Source: Deinococcus grandis (GTDB lineage Bacteria > Deinococcota > Deinococci > Deinococcales > Deinococcaceae). Taken from it: DNA of 64,000 bases. Position numbers and translations under genes: made by a program. The notes below the pieces were generated by a model. The model searched no databases and was not told the origin of the DNA. It saw nothing but the letters and a program-made list of their open reading frames with translations. This document shows positions 1 through 8,726 of this stretch, one piece after another. The stretch is taken from positions 282,217 through 346,216 of the forward strand of contig NZ_BCMS01000002.1 in the NCBI RefSeq assembly GCF_001485435.1, in the 5' to 3' direction. Positions within the stretch are counted from its first letter, which is position 1; the number at the start of each line of letters is the position of its first letter.

Positions 1-1877
1 GGCGGCGTGACGCTGGGGAGGTCCGGGTCGGCGTGGGGGGGCTGTTCGGGCAGGATAAAATGAAGTTCGGTGCCGTCGCCCGGCGGCGGCTCGAGCCAGA
101 TGCGGCCCCCGCGGGCCTCGACGATCCGGCGGCACAGGGCCAGTCCGATGCCGTTCCCGGCGTACTGGTCGCGGGTGTGCAGCCGCTGGAAGATCACGAA
201 CACCCGCTCGGCGTACTCGGCGGGCACGCCGATGCCGTTGTCGAGAAGCGTGAAATGCCACGTGTTGCCGACCTGCGCGGCGCTCAGGCGCACGCGGGGC
301 GGCACGCCCGGCCGACCGAACTTCAGGGCGTTGCCGATCAGGTTCAGGAACAGCTGCGTGAACTGCGTGGGGTTGAGCGTCAGGGTGGGCAGCGGCCCGA
401 CCTCCACCTGCCCGCCGGTCTCGTCCAGCAGCGCCTGGAGTTGCGTCAGGACGTCCCGCACGAGGACGTTCAGGTCCGTGCGGGTGGGTGGGGTGGCGCG
501 GGCGTGCAGGCGGCTGATGGCGAGCACGTCGTCGATCAGGGTGGACATGCGCTGGGCGCCGTCCACGATGATCTCCATGTACCGCTGAGCCCGGGCGTCC
601 AGGTGCGGTCCGTACCGGCCCTGCAGCAGCTGCGTGAACGACCCGATGGTCCGCAGCGGTTCTTTCAGGTCGTGACTGGCGACGTGCGCGAACTGTTCCA
701 GGTCGCGGTTGCTGCGTTCGAGTGCGGCGGTGCGGCCCAGCACCCGCTCTTCCAGGGTGTCGCGGTCGCGCTGCACGCGTTCGAGCAGCGCGGCGCGGAC
801 GAGCGCGGTGTGCAGCAGCTGCGTGAAGGTCGGGCTGAGCGGGCCGGGCGTGTCGCCGGTGCCGCGCAGCAGCAGGGTGCCCACCGGGTCCCCGTCGTGT
901 GTCAGGGGGGTGACGTGCCAGCCGCCGATCTGCGCGGCGCTGCCCGGCGCGCCGCGCAGGTGGCCCAGCAGCGCCGCGTCCTGGAGTGCGGAGAGCGACT
1001 CGGGGAGGGGCTCGCCGGGCAGCAGCAGCAGCGCGTCGCTGTTCAGCAGGTCCGGCGCGGCGTCCCGCGCGGCGCGCTGCACCTCGCGGCGGGTCCGGGC
1101 GGCGTTCAGGGTGGCGGCCAGGGCGTACAGTCCGTTGAGCTGCCGGGCGTGTTCGCGTTCGCGGGTCTCGATCTCCCGCCGGGCGGTGTCGTCGTACAGG
1201 TACACCGTCTGCCCGCCCTCGGCGGGGAACACGCGGGCGTGCAGCCAGCGGCCCTGCGGCGTCAGGAGGTCCGCGCTGCCGCCCGCTCCGCCCCGCAGGA
1301 CGTCCGGGAGGGCCGTGCCGTTCAGCCAGTCCAGCCGCAGCAGTGGCGTCCCGGCACTCAGGTCGTCCGCGCCGAGCAGCTGCCGCGCGGCCGGGTTGAG
1401 GTTCACGATGGTCAGCGGGGCGTCCACGAGCAGCACCCCGTCGGTGATGCTGCGCAGCAGCGCCGCCTGCTGCGTGCTGGCCTTCTCCAGCGCCCGGCTG
1501 AGCCCGTGGGTGTTCAGCGCCGAGAGGGCCGAGCGGCGCAGCGTGTCGGGCGTCAGTCGGCCCTTGACGAGGTAGTCCTGCGCGCCGGCCCGCATGGCCT
1601 GCACGGCGATCTCCTCGTCGCCGACGCCGGTCAGGACGACCACCGCGCAGTCCGGGCGGACCTCCTGCAGGAATTCGATGCCGGTCATGTCCGGCAGCTG
1701 GTAATCGAGCAGGATCAGGTCCGGCACGGTGCCGCGCAGCATCCCGGCGGCCTCCTCGCCCAGGCTGGCCTGACTGATCGTCACCTGCCAGTCGGGCCAG
1801 CCGCGCAGGTACCGCAGGTACGTGGCGGTGTCCTCCGGGCTGTCGTCCACGACCAGGACGTGCAGGGCGCGCGTCAC
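1..1877 (-). CDS. REC-PAS-GAF hybrid histidine kinase (3' end beyond window)
   Basis: The reading frame starts at a GTG whose last two bases form the TGA stop of the upstream response regulator (GTGA overlap) and stays open to the window edge, about 625 codons. The order is an N-terminal receiver domain (phospho-acceptor Asp about residue 58 in LLDYQLPDMTG), a PAS region (about 135-245), a GAF-like region (about 255-390), a HisKA box with ASHDLKEPL (His about 402) and a HATPase domain with DNGIGV and GNGIGLAL motifs. A receiver ahead of the kinase suggests it is itself switched by an upstream kinase. As the last gene of the bacteriophytochrome operon it may receive phosphate from BphP. The domain calls rest on motifs and are secure; the phosphotransfer link is inferred. 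Only the extreme C-terminus is missing. Confidence 0.85.
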   Translation of the reverse strand, partial: MTRALHVLVVDDSPEDTATYLRYLRGWPDWQVTISQASLGEEAAGMLRGTVPDLILLDYQLPDMTGIEFLQEVRPDCAVVVLTGVGDEEIAVQAMRAGAQDYLVKGRLTPDTLRRSALSALNTHGLSRALEKASTQQAALLRSITDGVLLVDAPLTIVNLNPAARQLLGADDLSAGTPLLRLDWLNGTALPDVLRGGAGGSADLLTPQGRWLHARVFPAEGGQTVYLYDDTARREIETREREHARQLNGLYALAATLNAARTRREVQRAARDAAPDLLNSDALLLLPGEPLPESLSALQDAALLGHLRGAPGSAAQIGGWHVTPLTHDGDPVGTLLLRGTGDTPGPLSPTFTQLLHTALVRAALLERVQRDRDTLEERVLGRTAALERSNRDLEQFAHVASHDLKEPLRTIGSFTQLLQGRYGPHLDARAQRYMEIIVDGAQRMSTLIDDVLAISRLHARATPPTRTDLNVLVRDVLTQLQALLDETGGQVEVGPLPTLTLNPTQFTQLFLNLIGNALKFGRPGVPPRVRLSAAQVGNTWHFTLLDNGIGVPAEYAERVFVIFQRLHTRDQYAGNGIGLALCRRIVEARGGRIWLEPPPGDGTELHFILPEQPPHADPDLPSVTP

Positions 1878-2299
1878 GCGCCCTCCGCCCGGTTCGGGAG
1901 CTGCGCGGCGTCCAGCCAGAAGTCCAGCGTGCGGCGCAGCTGATCGGTGAACTGCGTGAAGTTCACGGGTTTGGTCAGGTAGCTGTTGGCGCCCAGCGCG
2001 TAGCACTCGTTCACGTCCCGCTCGCTGGCGGAGGTGGACAGCACCACGACCGGCAGCGTCCGGGTGCGCGGGTCGGCCCGCAGGGCGCCCAGCACCTCCC
2101 GGCCGTCCGTGCCAGGCAGGTTCAGGTCCAGCAGGACCAGGCTGGGCCAGTGCGGCGGCGCGCTGAGCCAGTCGATGGCGTCGTCGCCGTTCACGCAGCG
2201 GTCCAGCGGCAGCGTGCGCTCCAGGCGTCCCAGCGCCCACTGGATCGCCTGGAAGTCCTCGTCGCTGTCCTCGACGATCAGCAGCCGGTGTTCGCTCAC
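1874..2299 (-). CDS. single-domain response regulator (Rcp1/CheY-like)
   Basis: This 141-residue protein is a lone receiver domain. It has the acidic pocket (IVEDSDED), the phospho-acceptor Asp58 in LLDLNLPG, the conserved Ser/Thr in VVLSTSAS and the Lys in LTKPVNF. There is no DNA-binding output domain, as in the Rcp1-type regulators that accept phosphate from cyanobacterial and Deinococcus phytochromes. It overlaps the bphP stop by four bases (ATGA) and the next kinase by four bases, so translation is probably coupled. The likely role is a phosphorelay shuttle between BphP and the hybrid kinase that follows. The family is certain from the sequence; its partners are inferred from the operon. 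Confidence 0.9.
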   Translation of the reverse strand: MSEHRLLIVEDSDEDFQAIQWALGRLERTLPLDRCVNGDDAIDWLSAPPHWPSLVLLDLNLPGTDGREVLGALRADPRTRTLPVVVLSTSASERDVNECYALGANSYLTKPVNFTQFTDQLRRTLDFWLDAAQLPNRAEGA

Positions 2300-4596
2300 G
2301 CGACCTCGCCGCCCTGCAGCGTGAAGTAGAAGGTGGTGCCCTCACCGACCGCGCTGACCGGCCAGATCTGCCCGCCGTGCCGCTCGATGATCTTCTTCAC
2401 GATGGTCAGGCCAGCGCCGGTCCCGCCGCCGTACTGGTCGCGGCCGTGCAGGCGCTTGAAGATCCGGAAGATGTTCTCGAAGTGCCGGTCGCGGATGCCG
2501 ATGCCGTTGTCCCGCACGAACAGCACCCACGCCTGGTCCGGCACGCCCTCGGGGACGATCAGGTCGCCGCGCTCGCCGGGAGGCAGGGCGCCCACCTCGA
2601 TCCGGGGCGGTTTGTCGTTGTACTTCACGGCGTTCGACACGAGGTTGTTCAGGACCTCGCCCACCCGCACGCGGTCCACGGGCAGGGTCGGCAGGGCGCC
2701 GCGCGTGACCTCGGCCCCGGCCTGCTCGAACCGCGCGGACAGGATGTCCAGCACGTCGGCCAGCACGTCGTTCAGGTCGGTGTCGCGGACGTTCAGGTCC
2801 ACGCGCCCCACCCGCGAGTACAGCAGCAGCGAGTCGATCAGGTCGTCCATGCGCTGCGTGAGCCGCACCAGCGTGTTCAGTTTCGCCACGCCGTCCTCGT
2901 CGAGCTGCTGCGCGTAGGCTTCCAGCAGGAACACCGAGTAGTTGTGCAGGCCGCGCAGGGGCTCTTTCAGGTCGTGACTGGCGATGTACGCGAAGGCGTC
3001 CAGGTCGGCGTTGCTGCGCTCGAGTTCCTGGTTGCTGCGCGTCAGGCCCTCGTTCAGGTCGCGCAGTTCCTCCGCGCGGCGCAGCACCAGGCTCAGCAGC
3101 GCCCGGCGCAGCGTCCGCGCCGCTGAGATCTCCTCGGTCAGCCACGGGGCGCTGCGGCCGCGGACCGTCTGCTGCCACGCCTCGAAGGACCGCCGGGGGC
3201 TCAGGCGGGCGCTGCCGTCCTGCGCCACCTCGGCCGGTTTGTTCGGATCGCCGCCCCACGCGACGGTCTGCAGTTCCTCCGGTCGGAACCACATGACGTA
3301 GTCCCCCCGCAGGCGTGAGAGTTGCACCGCCAGCAGCCCGCTGGCCGACTCGGCGTACGCGGACGCCGCCGGAAACAGTTCGCCCAGCGAGTGGGTGTGC
3401 AGCACCTCGCTGTCGGGCTGGGTGCGCAGCCAGTCCTGCAGGGCGCGCAGCTGCTCGGGGTCCGGCGTGCGGCCCAGCCGGATCACCTGCCCGTCCAGGC
3501 ACACGGCGGCGCCGCCGGCGTCCACGAAGTCCAGCAGTCTGGAGTCCTGCCCGACGAGCGCTTCCAGGAGGTCCGGGGTGTGCGCCAGGCGTTCCATCAG
3601 CTGCGACTGCGCGGCTTTCAGGTGCAGCTGGTACGACTGGTCCTGCTTTTCCTGCCACGCGCTGAGCTGCACGCTGGCCACCTGCCCGATCAGTTCGCAG
3701 GCCGCGCGGACGTTCGGGCTCAGGGCGCGCGGGGTGTTGTGGTGGCAGGCGATCAGGCCCCACAGTTCGGGGCCGCGCAGCAGGCTGATGCTCATGGACG
3801 CCCCGACGCCCATGTTCCGCAGGTATTCCAGGTGAATGGGCGAGACGCTGCGCAGCACGCAGTAACTCATGTCCAGCGCCGCCTCGCCCGGCTGGGCCAG
3901 CATGGGGGCCGGGTCGTAGTTCACGTCCGTGATGATCCGCAGCATGTTCAGCACGTACAGCGCCCGCGCCTGCTTGGGAATGTCCGACGCGGGGTAGCGC
4001 AGCCCCAGGTACGGCGTCATGCCCGGCGCGCAGCGTTCGGCGATCACCGTGCCGGTCCCGTCGTCCGCGAACTGGTACACCATCACGCGGTCAAAGCCGG
4101 TCAGCGCCTGGATGTCCTGCGCGGCGACCTCGACGAACCGCGCCAGGTCCGGCGCGGCGTTCATGCGGGCCAGCGTGCCGCGCACCAGCGTGTACGCGTC
4201 GGCATGCACCAGCGCGCCGGGCAGCGGTTCGAATTCCAGCACGGTCAGGTCGTCCAGGCGGTGCGCGGTCAGGTCGAAGGGACCGCGGTCCCGGACGGGC
4301 GCGGTCAGCAGGAACAGCGGGTTGCGGTCCAGTTCGCCGGACGCCAGCGCCCCGTTCACCTGCGCGGCGAGGTCGGGTTCGAGCAGCGTGTCCAGCGTCG
4401 CGCCCAGCAGGTCGCCCGCCGGGGTGCCCAGCCGGTCCGGGACGTTCGCGCTGAACTGCACGATCCGGTCGCCGCGCAGCGCCACGAGCGCCCCGTGAGG
4501 CTGGACCGCGCCCGGCACGTGAATCGGTTCGCGGTCGCAGTTGGTCAGGTCCACCGGGGCGTCGAGCGCGGTGACGCGGGCTGGTTCGTGGGTCAT
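2296..4596 (-). CDS. bphP: bacteriophytochrome histidine kinase BphP
   Basis: This is a red/far-red light sensor kinase of 766 residues, close to the size of Deinococcus radiodurans BphP. The PAS domain carries the chromophore-attachment Cys at residue 20 (TNCDREPIHVPG). The GAF domain has the PASDIPKQAR signature and PIHLEYLRNMGV, which holds the conserved chromophore-pocket His. A PHY domain follows, then HisKA with ASHDLKEPLR (His about 541) and a HATPase domain with DNGIGIRD and GTGAGLTIV. Biliverdin for the chromophore would come from the heme oxygenase gene directly upstream, whose last four bases overlap this start. The response regulator downstream overlaps its stop. The catalytic and chromophore residues look intact. 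Identification is firm. Confidence 0.97.
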   Translation of the reverse strand: MTHEPARVTALDAPVDLTNCDREPIHVPGAVQPHGALVALRGDRIVQFSANVPDRLGTPAGDLLGATLDTLLEPDLAAQVNGALASGELDRNPLFLLTAPVRDRGPFDLTAHRLDDLTVLEFEPLPGALVHADAYTLVRGTLARMNAAPDLARFVEVAAQDIQALTGFDRVMVYQFADDGTGTVIAERCAPGMTPYLGLRYPASDIPKQARALYVLNMLRIITDVNYDPAPMLAQPGEAALDMSYCVLRSVSPIHLEYLRNMGVGASMSISLLRGPELWGLIACHHNTPRALSPNVRAACELIGQVASVQLSAWQEKQDQSYQLHLKAAQSQLMERLAHTPDLLEALVGQDSRLLDFVDAGGAAVCLDGQVIRLGRTPDPEQLRALQDWLRTQPDSEVLHTHSLGELFPAASAYAESASGLLAVQLSRLRGDYVMWFRPEELQTVAWGGDPNKPAEVAQDGSARLSPRRSFEAWQQTVRGRSAPWLTEEISAARTLRRALLSLVLRRAEELRDLNEGLTRSNQELERSNADLDAFAYIASHDLKEPLRGLHNYSVFLLEAYAQQLDEDGVAKLNTLVRLTQRMDDLIDSLLLYSRVGRVDLNVRDTDLNDVLADVLDILSARFEQAGAEVTRGALPTLPVDRVRVGEVLNNLVSNAVKYNDKPPRIEVGALPPGERGDLIVPEGVPDQAWVLFVRDNGIGIRDRHFENIFRIFKRLHGRDQYGGGTGAGLTIVKKIIERHGGQIWPVSAVGEGTTFYFTLQGGEVA

Positions 4597-5204
4597 GAGG
4601 CCTCCGTGTGGGCGTCAGGATGGGTGAACAGGTCGAAGGTCAGTCTGGCGGCCTGCACGGCCCGCGTGGCGAACTCGGCCGGGTCGCCCGCGGCGGCGTG
4701 ACGGGCGTCCAGCAGTGTCCCGAAGGTCCGCCAGCGCGGCCCGACGGCCTCGCCGTAACTGGCGTGGAAGTGCAGGGTCGCGTCGGGGAAGCCCGCGCGG
4801 CGCAGGTGCCGCGTGACGACCTGCCCGCCGAGGGTGGCGCCCTCGAGGACGTACGCGCAGCCCCAGGCGTCCGCCTCGTCGGCCAGCCACGCGGGCGGCG
4901 GGAGATCGGGGTGCGGCGCGTGCCCCAGCGCCCGCAGGTCCAGGTCCAGCAGGGGGGTCTTGCGGCGCGCAGGCAGATCCAGGGCCGCCCAGTCGCTCGC
5001 GGGCAGCGCTCCACCCAGGACGCTCTCCAGGGCCGTTTCCAGTGGTGCCTGCCGGGCGCGCTGCCAGGCGAGCAGCGCCGCGTACTGCGCGCGGGTCAGC
5101 GTGGGCCGCAGCAGGTCCAGGGCCTGTTCGGCGCGGGTGTGCTGCGGGCGCGTCTCGCGCTTCAGGCGCGCCAGGAGGCCCTCAGCGCCGGAATCGACAG
5201 TCAT
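4593..5204 (-). CDS. bphO: heme oxygenase BphO (biliverdin-forming)
   Basis: This 203-residue protein of the heme oxygenase family would open heme to biliverdin, iron and CO, supplying the phytochrome chromophore. The N-terminal helix has the likely proximal heme ligand His22 in TRPQHTRAEQALD. A later Gly-containing helix region (YVLEGATLGGQVV) matches the distal-helix signature of bacterial heme oxygenases. The gene overlaps bphP by four bases downstream, and its start lies inside the 3' end of the upstream response regulator, so all are one transcript. Length and motif order are normal for the family. A reductase partner is not encoded here. Confidence 0.93.
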   Translation of the reverse strand: MTVDSGAEGLLARLKRETRPQHTRAEQALDLLRPTLTRAQYAALLAWQRARQAPLETALESVLGGALPASDWAALDLPARRKTPLLDLDLRALGHAPHPDLPPPAWLADEADAWGCAYVLEGATLGGQVVTRHLRRAGFPDATLHFHASYGEAVGPRWRTFGTLLDARHAAAGDPAEFATRAVQAARLTFDLFTHPDAHTEAS

Positions 5205-5601
5205 GCCAGAACCGCACGAAACGGTCGATCTGCTGCACGAACCCCGGGAAGTCCCGACTCTTGACCATGTACGAACTGGCCAGCAGGTCGTACGCGCGGG
5301 CCACGTCGGTCGCGCTGTCGCTGGTGGACAGGATCACGACCGGCAGGTGCCGCAGGTCCGCGGAGGCGCGGATCTCGCGGATGACGTCGAAGCCGCTCAT
5401 GCGCGGCATGTTCAGGTCCAGGATCACCACGTCCGGCAGCGTCCCGGCGCGGAGTTCGGCCAGCGCGCTGGGGCCGTCCTCGCAGGTCCGCACGCGGACG
5501 GTCGCGCCGTGTTCGGCGAAGGCCTCCTCGGCCAGCAGGCGGTCGGCGGGGTCGTCGTCGATCAGCAGGACATTCAGAACCTCCGGCGGGGCGGTCGTCA
5601 T
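5182..5601 (-). CDS. bphR: single-domain response regulator at head of phytochrome operon
   Basis: This receiver-only protein is 139 residues from the ATG at 5601. I prefer that start because a GAGG sequence lies 9 nt upstream; an in-frame ATG at 5610 would add three residues but has no spaced ribosome site. The acidic pair is in LLIDDDPAD, the phospho-acceptor is Asp62 in ILDLNMPRMSG, with Ser/Thr in ILSTSDS and Lys in YMVKSRDF. It is the first gene of the operon and overlaps bphO by 23 bases. Receiver proteins of this type are usual phytochrome partners. Two separate receivers in the operon suggest either branching or a multistep relay. Confidence 0.88.
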   Translation of the reverse strand: MTTAPPEVLNVLLIDDDPADRLLAEEAFAEHGATVRVRTCEDGPSALAELRAGTLPDVVILDLNMPRMSGFDVIREIRASADLRHLPVVILSTSDSATDVARAYDLLASSYMVKSRDFPGFVQQIDRFVRFWHDCRFRR

Positions 5602-5900
5602 CGGGGGCATCCTCGCGTATTCATCGGTGCGGCGAGCCTACCAGGGTTGGACAGACGTGAGACAGGACAGGCGTACGAAAAAGCCCTGAAGATCAAGGCC
5701 GAATGAAGGCGGGCCCGGCTTCCCCCGAAGGGGGCACATGTCGGATTTCCACAGGTCCCGCGCCGCGCCCATGCCAGAATCCAGGCTGTCCGCCCCAGCC
5801 GCCGTTCCGCACCGATCCTGCCCCCACCGGGCCCGGACCACCCACCCAGTCCTTCCCCCCCAGACTCACGTCGTTCCCCGCCGCCCCAGGACGGTTCACC
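5602..5900. other. divergent intergenic region between phytochrome operon and EAL gene
   Basis: This gap of about 300 bases separates divergent transcription units and should hold promoters for both. I see no gene in it. On the minus strand a TAGGCT box at 5635-5640 is a weak -10 candidate for the phytochrome operon without a good -35. The right half is C-rich and encodes no convincing protein. A reading frame open upstream of 5901 in the EAL frame is Pro-rich and probably untranslated. Confidence 0.4.
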
Positions 5901-8642
5901 ATGCAGCTGTTTCTCCCACCGTTCACGCTGTGCCTGCTCACGGTCCTCGCCGCGGGCGCGCTCGTCCGCGTGCAGGCGCGCGCGCAGATGCTCGCCGGAG
6001 GAGTGACCCGCCGCACGCAACTCCTGGCCGGCGTGATCCTCGGCTCGGGCCTGTGGGGCGCGCAGGTCGTCACGCTGCGCACCCAGGACCTGACCGCCCC
6101 GCCCGCCACCGCCGCCCTGCACTGGCTGGTCAGCGTGGGTATCAGCGTGGGCTTCCTGCTGTGGTACCGGCACCACGTCCTCGACCGGCCCCTGCGCGTG
6201 ACGGGCGCGCTGATCCTCAGCGTCACCGCCACCCAGGCCGCCGGGCTGAGCGGCTACCCCGTCCCGCTGTCCACCGCGCACGCCCCGCAGGTCCTGACCC
6301 TGTTCGCCCTGGGCGCCCTGACCTCGCTGGCCGCCGCCAGTCTGGTCCGGCGGCCCGGCCTGAGCGGCGCCGCGCAGCTGGCCGTCGTCACCCTGGGCCA
6401 GAGCCTGATGATCACGCTGATCACCCTGGCCGCCGCGTCCCTGCTGCCCGCCGGGGCGCCCGTCCCCACCGACACCCTGCCCACCCTGGCGCTCGGCACG
6501 GCCGCCGCGCTGTTCCTGACCGTCGCCGCCGGACTGCTCGGCGACCTCCAGTACCGCCGCGCGCAGCGCCTCACGGCCCTGGTCGCCGAACGCACCGCGG
6601 AACTCCAGGCGGAACGCGACTTCCACGTGGCGCTGCTCGACAGCCTGAACGACCAGATCGTCATCGCCGACGCCGACGGGCGCCTCGCGCAGCACAACGC
6701 GGCCGCCGCGCGGCTACACCGCCGCCCACCCACCGGGACGCTCGCGCCCGACTGGGCCGCCACGTACGGCCTGCACACCCCTCAGTTCACGCGCCTGCTG
6801 CGCCAGGACGAGGTGCCCCTCTACCGCGCCCTGACCGGCGAGGTCGTCCGCGACGCCCTGATCGGCATCGACACCCCGGCGGGCCGCCGCATCGTCACCT
6901 GCAACGCCACGCCCGTCACCGGCGCGGACGGCACCGTCAGCGGCGCGGTCGTCGCCATGAACGACGTCACCGAACGCGAACGCGCCCAGCAGGAACTCGC
7001 GCGGACCGCCACGCAGCACGCCGAGATCATCGAGTCCCTGGACGAGGCGCTGCTGCTGCTCGACCCCGACGGCCGCATCCTGTCCCGCAACGGCCGCGTG
7101 GGCGAACTGCTCGGCGAGCACTGCGCGGCCGCGACCACCCTCGCGGACCTGCTCGCGCCGCTCACCGTGCGCGACACGCAGGGCCGCCCCCTGGGCGGAC
7201 GCAGCCCGAACTTCCGCGCGCTGCTGGGCGGCGCCGCCCGCTCCACGCAGTCGATCATGCACGTCGAGCGGCCCGACGGACGGCACATGTGGCTGCACAG
7301 CCGCGCGCAGGCCACCCACCACAACGGCGAGCTGAGCGGCGTGCTGTACCTGTTCCGCGACGTGACCGACCAGCACGAACTGAACGAGCAGCTCGTGCGC
7401 GTCACGCGCTTCGCGCCCCTGACGGCCCTGCCCAACCGCGCGCACTTCGAGGACCTCGCCGCCACGCTGCCCGCCACGCCCGGCCGCACCCTGATCGTCA
7501 CGCAGTGCCTGAACGTGACCGACCTGCGGGCCGTGCACGGCGCGCTCGCCGACGACCTGACCCTGGCGTTCACCCGCGCGCTGCGCGCCACCTACCCCGA
7601 CGCGCTGCTGCTGGGCCAGCTGGACGACCACACCTTCGCGCTCGTCCTGCCCGCCCCCGAAACCCGCGTGCGTCCCGGACTGCTCGCGCCCCTGACCCTG
7701 GACCAGCGCCAGCCGCCGGTCTTTCCCCGCGTGCGCGCCTGCGCCCGCCCCTGGCCGTCCGACGAGGCCGTGCAGCCCGCCCTGCACGCCGCCGAGACCA
7801 CCCTGACCGTCGCGCCCGAGGGCGCCCTCCTGACCGCCGAGGACCGCCACCTCGAGGACCGGCGGCGCCGTGTGCAGCTCGAGAACGCCCTGCGCCGCGC
7901 CCTGACCACCGGGGACTTCCAGGTGCAGTACCAGCCGATCATCGACCTGACCACCGGCGAGGTCGTCAAGGCCGAGGCGCTCGTCCGCTGGGAGGACCCC
8001 GAGGCGGGCCGCGTGCCGCCCGACGTGTTCGTCCCGCTGGCCGAACAGCTCGGGCAGATTCACGTCATCACCGACCTCGTCATGCGCGAGGCGCTGCGCG
8101 AGGCCCGGCGCGCCAGCGTCACCCTGCGCCGCCCGCTGCGCATCGCCGTGAACCTCTCGCCCAGCGAACTGAACGCCCCGGACTTCATGGACCGCCTGCA
8201 CTGCCTCATGCACGAACACCCGGACGCCGCGCAGCACCTGACCTTCGAGGTCACCGAGAGCGGCGCCCTGGTGAACCTCGAGCAGACCGCCCGGCACCTC
8301 ACCACCCTGCGCGAGTGGGGCTTCGGACTGGCGCTGGACGACTTCGGCACCGGGCACTCCGCGCTGAGCGTCCTGCAGCACCTGCCCATCCATCACCTGA
8401 AACTCGACCGGACGTTCGTGTGGGGCATCGAGGGCAACGTCCGCCAGCAGATCCTGACCGGCGCCGTCATGGAACTCGCCGCGCGCCTGAACGTCGAGGT
8501 GATCGCCGAGGGCATCGAGACCGCCACGCACGAGGCGATCCTGCGCGGCATGGGCTGCAGCCTGGGCCAGGGCTACCTGTACAGCCGCCCGCACGCCGAC
8601 CCGGACTGGGCCGCGCTGGACGGCTGGCCGAACGTGTCGTGA
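5901..8642 (+). CDS. membrane PAS/GGDEF-like/EAL cyclic-di-GMP protein
   Basis: The protein is 913 residues from the ATG at 5901, chosen because the upstream in-frame stretch is Pro-rich and unlike a membrane N-terminus. Residues 1 to about 225 form roughly seven hydrophobic helices, resembling the MHYT sensor fold but with GLWGAQVVT where the MHYT motif would be expected. Two PAS domains follow, then a degenerate GGDEF domain (start LTALPNRAHF; GQLDDHTFAL near residue 574 replaces the GGDEF loop). The C-terminal EAL domain keeps EALVRW (EAL at 692-694) and DDFGTGHSAL, the residues expected for phosphodiesterase activity. The likely role is c-di-GMP hydrolysis under control of a membrane signal. 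The cyclase half is probably inactive. Confidence 0.85.
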   Translation: MQLFLPPFTLCLLTVLAAGALVRVQARAQMLAGGVTRRTQLLAGVILGSGLWGAQVVTLRTQDLTAPPATAALHWLVSVGISVGFLLWYRHHVLDRPLRVTGALILSVTATQAAGLSGYPVPLSTAHAPQVLTLFALGALTSLAAASLVRRPGLSGAAQLAVVTLGQSLMITLITLAAASLLPAGAPVPTDTLPTLALGTAAALFLTVAAGLLGDLQYRRAQRLTALVAERTAELQAERDFHVALLDSLNDQIVIADADGRLAQHNAAAARLHRRPPTGTLAPDWAATYGLHTPQFTRLLRQDEVPLYRALTGEVVRDALIGIDTPAGRRIVTCNATPVTGADGTVSGAVVAMNDVTERERAQQELARTATQHAEIIESLDEALLLLDPDGRILSRNGRVGELLGEHCAAATTLADLLAPLTVRDTQGRPLGGRSPNFRALLGGAARSTQSIMHVERPDGRHMWLHSRAQATHHNGELSGVLYLFRDVTDQHELNEQLVRVTRFAPLTALPNRAHFEDLAATLPATPGRTLIVTQCLNVTDLRAVHGALADDLTLAFTRALRATYPDALLLGQLDDHTFALVLPAPETRVRPGLLAPLTLDQRQPPVFPRVRACARPWPSDEAVQPALHAAETTLTVAPEGALLTAEDRHLEDRRRRVQLENALRRALTTGDFQVQYQPIIDLTTGEVVKAEALVRWEDPEAGRVPPDVFVPLAEQLGQIHVITDLVMREALREARRASVTLRRPLRIAVNLSPSELNAPDFMDRLHCLMHEHPDAAQHLTFEVTESGALVNLEQTARHLTTLREWGFGLALDDFGTGHSALSVLQHLPIHHLKLDRTFVWGIEGNVRQQILTGAVMELAARLNVEVIAEGIETATHEAILRGMGCSLGQGYLYSRPHADPDWAALDGWPNVS

Positions 8643-8713
8643 CCAGCCCGCCGGACCACTGGACAGCTGTGCGAATTGCGAGGCCCGGCACGCGCCGCAT
8701 GAGAAACCCCAGG

Positions 8714-8719
8714 TATCAT
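8714..8719 (+). promoter_or_regulatory. -10 box (TATCAT) for leaderless kinase transcript
   Basis: TATCAT ends 7 nt before the ATG at 8727. This is the TANNNT-to-start spacing known from leaderless Deinococcus genes, so transcription probably begins at or near that ATG. I see no good -35 hexamer at the usual distance. The box helps choose 8727 over the in-frame ATG at 8718, which overlaps the box itself. Confidence 0.5.
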
Positions 8720-8726
8720 GAAGGCA

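Noticed and set aside
33..1943. Long plus-strand open frame opposite the hybrid kinase
   Set aside because: Its composition (Gln/Arg/Gly/Val-rich) has no family signature and it is antisense to a well-supported kinase; long shadow frames are expected at this GC content.
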